From Desulfosporosinus orientis DSM 765 (GTDB taxonomy: Bacteria; Bacillota; Desulfitobacteriia; Desulfitobacteriales; Desulfitobacteriaceae), in assembly GCF_000235605.1 (NCBI RefSeq), contig NC_016584.1, positions 2,282,001 to 2,346,000 of the forward strand: DNA of 64,000 nt, written 5' to 3'. The position numbers and the translations under genes were made by a program. The notes below the pieces were generated by a model. The model had not been told where the DNA came from. It saw nothing but the letters and a program-made list of their open reading frames with translations, and did not search any database. This document shows positions 60,294 to 64,000 of the stretch, piece by piece (position 1 is the first letter of the stretch; each line of letters opens with the position of its first letter).

Positions 60294-60762
60294 GAAATCC
60301 TAGCTTAGGGTAGGGAGAGGCAGTGATCGATGTTTGACATTTCATAGTTAACGTTATGGGTCTGTCATCAAATTCGGATTCGAATCCGAATTTGGGCAAG
60401 CCGTCGGGCTCCATGGTACAGAATGGTCGGTTTTAGAGAAAAATGCATGTTTCGTTTTGTTTGGGCAATATGCAAGCGTCGTTAATATTTTAATAGAACA
60501 CCTTCACATCTTATGTTGTATGAAAAGGAAGGCAATTCGAAATGTACTAGAGCATAGATGAATGTTCCATTTTAGTATATGGGTTGATTGAGCAAGATGC
60601 ATGTTTTGTTTATTCGGGGTTTGATACTAGCTTCGTATAAGTTTCCCATGACCACCGATACATTTTTATCTTAAAGGTATTTGAAGTGGAAAGGTCACTC
60701 AATCGGTTGCCTGGGTGGAGACGAATGTTCCGTAGTTTGTCTTGGCATTTCCGACGGACTTC
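60294..60762. other. Cassette without an evident gene
   Basis: The cassette runs from R' at 60287 (TTATCAGAAATCC) to R'' at 60763 (GGACTTCTGATAA). In about 480 bp no open frame with a ribosome site is seen on either strand. It holds the palindrome-headed repeat at 60370 and repeats of GATGAATGTTCC-like words. It may encode an RNA or be cargo decay. Confidence 0.6.
60370..60434. repeat. Palindrome-headed repeat, copy 2
   Basis: Perfect 24-bp palindrome (AAATTCGGATTC and complement) followed by CAAGCCGTCGGGCTCCATGG. It matches 23821-23885 outside the clear array. The shared unit is at least 60 bp. Confidence 0.65.
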
Positions 60763-60838
60763 TGATAACAGCGGGTTACCAAAATCTGAGATAATATGAA
60801 AGTAGTATGCAGACTTCGGTAACCCGCAAGCGTTAGGC
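60763..60838 (+). other. attC24
   Basis: R'' TGATAAC (matches GTTATCA at 60287), arms GCGGGTTACCAAAATCTGAG and GCAGACTTCGGTAACCCGC, R' GTTAGGC. Confidence 0.9.
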
Positions 60839-60945
60839 GACAGAAATTAATTTGGGGTCTGTTGAGGGGATGTTCTGGGGGGGATGGATAAATTAGAACA
60901 CTGGTCGGAATTTACAAACCTATACGTCGGATTATAGTTCTTATC

Positions 60946-61455
60946 ATGTTCGGCGGATTATTTATCTTAACTGCCTGCTCTGTTACGGATACTTCATCAA
61001 TAAATACGGTACAGCAGTTTAACGTAGATACAGGCACTAGTGATCAGGGTCCAGTGCTACGATTATTGACCCAGGATGGGAATGAAAAAATTGAAATCTT
61101 CGACGGACAGTTTGCTGATGGAACGAAGATTTTAGAATCGGTTATTTACGAACTACGGTTCAATAAATGGAACCAGACAACCATGAAGCAATCATCCTAC
61201 ATACCTAACGCCCCAGTAATAGTATCTGGTGGAGGCCAATTTGGAGTACTCGAAGTAATAGATCCAAACATTATTCGCGTGGATTATGAAACACAAAAGG
61301 ATAAGAGACAATTGTCTATCATTCAAGTGAAATCTCGTAGATTTGTTGCTTACCATCATCTTCCCGGAAACAATGAGTATTATCAAATCCGCGGTGTCAG
61401 TAAAGATGGCGATACTATATGGCAACTATTCCCTGAGGAGTATTGGAAAAAGTAG
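60946..61455 (+). CDS. Lipoprotein of unknown function (cassette gene), true start uncertain
   Basis: The ATG at 60946 gives MFGGLFILTACSV with a lipobox but too short a signal peptide. The frame is open upstream to about 60892 and would read TLVGIYKPIRRIIVLIMFGG, a more natural signal peptide, from a CTG (60901) or another rare start. Mature domain of about 150 residues, no recognised family. Last gene before IS110 copy 4; cassette 60833-61494. Confidence 0.6.
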   Translation: MFGGLFILTACSVTDTSSINTVQQFNVDTGTSDQGPVLRLLTQDGNEKIEIFDGQFADGTKILESVIYELRFNKWNQTTMKQSSYIPNAPVIVSGGGQFGVLEVIDPNIIRVDYETQKDKRQLSIIQVKSRRFVAYHHLPGNNEYYQIRGVSKDGDTIWQLFPEEYWKK

Positions 61456-61494
61456 ATGTTTGGAGAAGAGTTGCAAGTGATTTCCGCCGTAGAA

Positions 61495-63092
61495 ACCAGC
61501 TAATTGTTGTCAAGAAAAAGTTTCTTTAAAAAGTTTATCCAGAAAGAAGCGTATAGCAAAGCTAACCTACCAAATAGTAAGCACAAAAACGGTCTGTAGA
61601 TAAAAGGTATCCATAAGTTCACATAGAATAGTTATTTTGGATCAGAAAATGGCTGCTGAGAAGCTAAAATACCGAAAATTATCCTAAGTAATTTGTTAGA
61701 AGTAGCAATGATTGCGACTTTAGAAGGCTTGCCTTCGTTTATTTTTCGAAGGTAAAAACTTCTAAGGATCATATTTAGAGGGCCACTGGCTCTATTACTA
61801 ATTCCAGCTACAGTGGCTTGATAGATTGCCTTTCTAAGATAAGGTGACCCTCTCTTGGAAATCTTGTTATGACTCGATTTGAACTTTCCCGATTCGAAGA
61901 CAGAGGGGTCAATGCCTGCAAAAGCGACCAACTGTTTAGAACTCGGGAATCTCTTAATATCACCAATCTCAGCGAGAATGGTGGTGGCTGTAGCCTCTCC
62001 TACGCCAGGAATTGAACAAAGGAGAGGGTAATCAAGGGAAAAGTTTGCCCAGTAGACCATTTGAGCCCGTATATCTGTCAGAATACTTTGTTGGGATCTG
62101 AGGAGATCCATGTACATCCTTAAAACCCGTAAGTTTGACTGTTGGGCGCGGTTAAAAGGCAGACTTTCCTTGGCAGCCGAAATCAGTGCATCCGTTTTCA
62201 ACTCGTACCAGCTCTTCGCCATCTTTGCTGGCTTAAGACAATTAATAATCTGGTCCCTACTAGCCGATAGAATAGCATTGGGAGAAGGAAAAGAAGAAAG
62301 GACTCTCAAAGCAGTAGGACTACATAAATGAGCAAATACTGACTCAAACTTAGGAAACAGAAGGTCTAAAACGGAACGAAACCGGAGTTGAGTCTCAATA
62401 TATAGAGTGTTGAACCCATCATACTGGCGGCAAAGATTCTGCAACTCCGAGATGTAATCCATATGAGGTTTGGCCTCGGTAAATTGATTCAGGTAGTAAA
62501 CCTGAGCAATACGATTCGCATCAATCGGGTCAGTCTTAACTTTACGAACGGATTTCTTTTTCTCAGCGTGAGTCTGAAGAGGATTTAAAACGACCACCTT
62601 GAACCCAGCATCTTGAAAGAAAGCGGCAATAGGCTTGGAGTAGTTGCCAGTAGCCTCCATAACCACATGAGGACGTTGACCCATCTCCAATTCTAACTTG
62701 CTGAGTCGATCGACTAATAGAGATAAATCGTTGGGTGAATGAGAGAACGAAAAGGGTTTGGAATCTAAAACTTGATAACGTTTAAAGACAGCAGCCACAC
62801 TTTTGGACTTGGAAACATCAATACTCAAGACTGGAACATCAAACATGAAAAACCTCCTCTTTATCTGGGTCCATCTTTAAACATCAATCCTTAGGTTCGC
62901 GTTGTGATACGGGCTCGAAGCCCAACCAGCTCAATCAAGGTAAAGGTGTCAAAGAGGGCCTGAACAGTTTATGCGACGGGATCTAGGTCCCAACAGAGTG
63001 TACGTTCTAACCCAGTTTTCTTAAGTATAAAGGAATACAAAAGAAAAAAGATCCATACCCAGATTGAACTGGTTATGAACCTATAATACGAA
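61495..63092 (-). mobile_element. IS110-family element, copy 4, inserted in attC R''
   Basis: The left flank is CGTAGAA (61488-61494, R''); the right flank is CAG plus the attC25 core. Same 1598-bp length and orientation as the other three. It shares GTCTGTAGA with copy 1 and GCCGAAATCAG with copy 3. Confidence 0.9.
61632..62846 (-). CDS. IS110-family transposase
   Basis: Intact 404-residue protein identical to the other three copies; motifs as at 25097. The candidate bridge RNA lies at 62865-63075. Confidence 0.95.
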   Translation of the reverse strand: MFDVPVLSIDVSKSKSVAAVFKRYQVLDSKPFSFSHSPNDLSLLVDRLSKLELEMGQRPHVVMEATGNYSKPIAAFFQDAGFKVVVLNPLQTHAEKKKSVRKVKTDPIDANRIAQVYYLNQFTEAKPHMDYISELQNLCRQYDGFNTLYIETQLRFRSVLDLLFPKFESVFAHLCSPTALRVLSSFPSPNAILSASRDQIINCLKPAKMAKSWYELKTDALISAAKESLPFNRAQQSNLRVLRMYMDLLRSQQSILTDIRAQMVYWANFSLDYPLLCSIPGVGEATATTILAEIGDIKRFPSSKQLVAFAGIDPSVFESGKFKSSHNKISKRGSPYLRKAIYQATVAGISNRASGPLNMILRSFYLRKINEGKPSKVAIIATSNKLLRIIFGILASQQPFSDPK

Positions 63093-63163
63093 CAGAGGGT
63101 TTTCAACATCGGAGAGAATATGAATGTAGTAAGCCGACGTCGCAAACCCTCGGGACGTTAGAC
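63093..63163 (+). other. attC25, right part (R'' cut by IS110 copy 4)
   Basis: Arms AGGGTTTTCAACATCGGAG and CCGACGTCGCAAACCCT, R' GTTAGAC. R' starts TTAGACGACATATTGTT, matched by GACAATACGTCGTCTAA at attC26. Confidence 0.85.
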
Positions 63164-63237
63164 GACATATTGTTGAAGTAAACCAATCATTTTTTCATAG
63201 GGTTAGCCCTGAATAAAATATTACAATGTGATAGTGG

Positions 63238-63375
63238 TTATCCAAGAATATTTTTTACCCCAGGTTCTTCTGCTTTCTGTTGAGAAGCAATAGCAACTAT
63301 GATTATCCCAATCAGTAATATCCAGCTTCCAATAGTAACAAGCAGTTGAGGGTGAATATCCTCCTTTTTGGACAT
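63238..63375 (-). CDS. 45-residue membrane protein (cassette gene)
   Basis: An ATG at 63375 opens a short frame starting MSKKEDIHPQLLVTIGSW, with one membrane helix (SWILLIGIIIVAIAS) and an acidic/basic tail ending NILG. The ribosome site is weak. It follows the gene at 63401 on the same strand and shares its cassette. Confidence 0.5.
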   Translation of the reverse strand: MSKKEDIHPQLLVTIGSWILLIGIIIVAIASQQKAEEPGVKNILG

Positions 63376-63400
63376 AAATAACTGTTTATATACAAGGCCC

Positions 63401-63634
63401 CTAAACCGGGGACGCATTGTTAAATGCTAATATTCCAATGCCAGCTCCCCGTATCCAAGCTGATAGTGCAGTTATTTTAGCCGGATCAATCGGGTTTGCT
63501 TTTATTCCTAATCTGTTAAATATTTTAACTCTCTCTGATTGTAAACAAGAGATAACAAGAAGAATATAACCAATCGTCGTAGTAACGCTTCCGACTTCAC
63601 CAATTTTTATATATAGCAGTTCATCCCTTATCAT
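63401..63634 (-). CDS. Small membrane protein (cassette gene)
   Basis: The 77-residue protein has two hydrophobic segments (SVTTTIGYILLVISCLQS and ALSAWIRGAGIGILAFN) around a basic loop. No family recognised. It is the first gene of a two-gene minus-strand unit in the cassette 63158-63892. Confidence 0.6.
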   Translation of the reverse strand: MIRDELLYIKIGEVGSVTTTIGYILLVISCLQSERVKIFNRLGIKANPIDPAKITALSAWIRGAGIGILAFNNASPV

Positions 63635-63885
63635 TATTTAGACTCACCAATCTTTAGAATCTACTATCCTATTTTATGTCCCGAGATTTATCCCGGTTAC
63701 TATTATTTGGTTTGCTTTTTGTCTATAAATATTACATATGTAAGGCAATTTCAATTTGTCAAATAATACGTTGGAAGATAATCATGATGTAGATTTAGCA
63801 TACGAGACTTAAAGCAGATACGCTAAAGTAAAAGATTTTAGTATACTATACTTGGTCACTGTCTAAGTTTGGGAGACAATACGTC
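63635..63885. other. Gene-free end of the last complete cassette
   Basis: AT-rich sequence with no convincing frame on either strand; it should contain the promoter of the minus-strand genes. GTCTAAGTTTGGGAGACAATACG before R'' corresponds to the TCTGGGGGCA box of other cassettes. Confidence 0.4.
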
Positions 63886-63959
63886 GTCTAACACGCCATT
63901 CCCAAAACTTAGTATATTTGAAAGCAATAAGACGCTTCGGGAATGGCTGAACGTTATCT
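63886..63959 (+). other. attC26
   Basis: R'' GTCTAAC (matches GTTAGAC at 63157), arms GCCATTCCCAAAACTTAG and ACGCTTCGGGAATGGC, R' GTTATCT. A further cassette begins here and is cut by the window end, so the array continues to the right. Confidence 0.9.
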
Positions 63960-64000
63960 GCAATCCTAAGCGTTTCTATGGAGGCTGGTTTGGCTAGTGT

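Noticed and set aside
41688-63959. Regularly repeated motifs that could suggest a CRISPR array
   Set aside because: Spacing is 0.5-2 kb, the repeat units vary in their arms with compensating changes, and genes lie between them; no cas genes are present.

Overview
This window looks like the chromosome of a low-to-mid GC spore-forming Firmicute of the Desulfosporosinus/Desulfitobacterium kind. The evidence is strong AGGAGG-type ribosome sites, many TTG and GTG starts, CBO0543-, DUF3784- and DUF4179-type proteins, and a molybdenum hydroxylase. The genus is inference; no marker gene is present.

Region 1 (1 to about 24.3 kb) is ordinary chromosome. It holds small membrane proteins, GNAT acetyltransferases (one PaiA-like), a His-tailed EamA transporter, a PadR-DUF4180 regulator with a clear operator next to a methyltransferase, a MarR regulator, an AIM24 protein, a xanthine-dehydrogenase-type molybdenum subunit with its 2Fe-2S subunit, and a PatB/MalY aminotransferase. 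Then come a broken sigma factor with a DUF4179 membrane partner, a run of lipoproteins and a lipoprotein serpin. Decay marks include split genes, a duplicated aminotransferase 3' fragment, a blaI/blaR remnant and a recombinase remnant.

Region 2 (29.6 to 38.5 kb) is a second chromosomal-type block. It has a sigma/anti-sigma pair, a BlaI-BlaR1 pair with frameshifted downstream genes, and an IS91-family transposase with two XerC/D-like tyrosine recombinases.

Region 3 (about 24.4-29.55 kb and 38.5-64 kb) is the remarkable part: a large integron-type gene cassette array. I find 26 attC-like sites plus decayed ones. Each is about 65-95 bp and carries R'' (ending AAC), two imperfect arms, and R' (starting GTT). 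In nearly every cassette the R'' at the 3' end is complementary to the R' at the 5' start of the same cassette, not necessarily to its partner in the array. That is what excisable circular cassettes predict. The complementarity runs about 15-20 nt, well beyond the 7-nt R box. GC-rich hairpins with a TCC-containing loop lie just inside many cassette ends.

Cassette cargo includes two toxin-antitoxin pairs, an XRE regulator operon, GNAT acetyltransferases, methyltransferases, PhzF, a glycosyltransferase, DJ-1/PfpI, uracil-DNA glycosylase, DinB, DUF3788, lipoproteins and many unknowns. No integron integrase with the diagnostic extra domain is in the window.

Four near-identical 1598-bp IS110-family elements sit at exactly the same position (inside R'') and orientation in four attC sites. 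A 115-bp insertion with group II intron-like ends (GTGCG...AC) sits inside R' of another. The array is thus a cassette platform colonised by at least two kinds of attC-targeting element.
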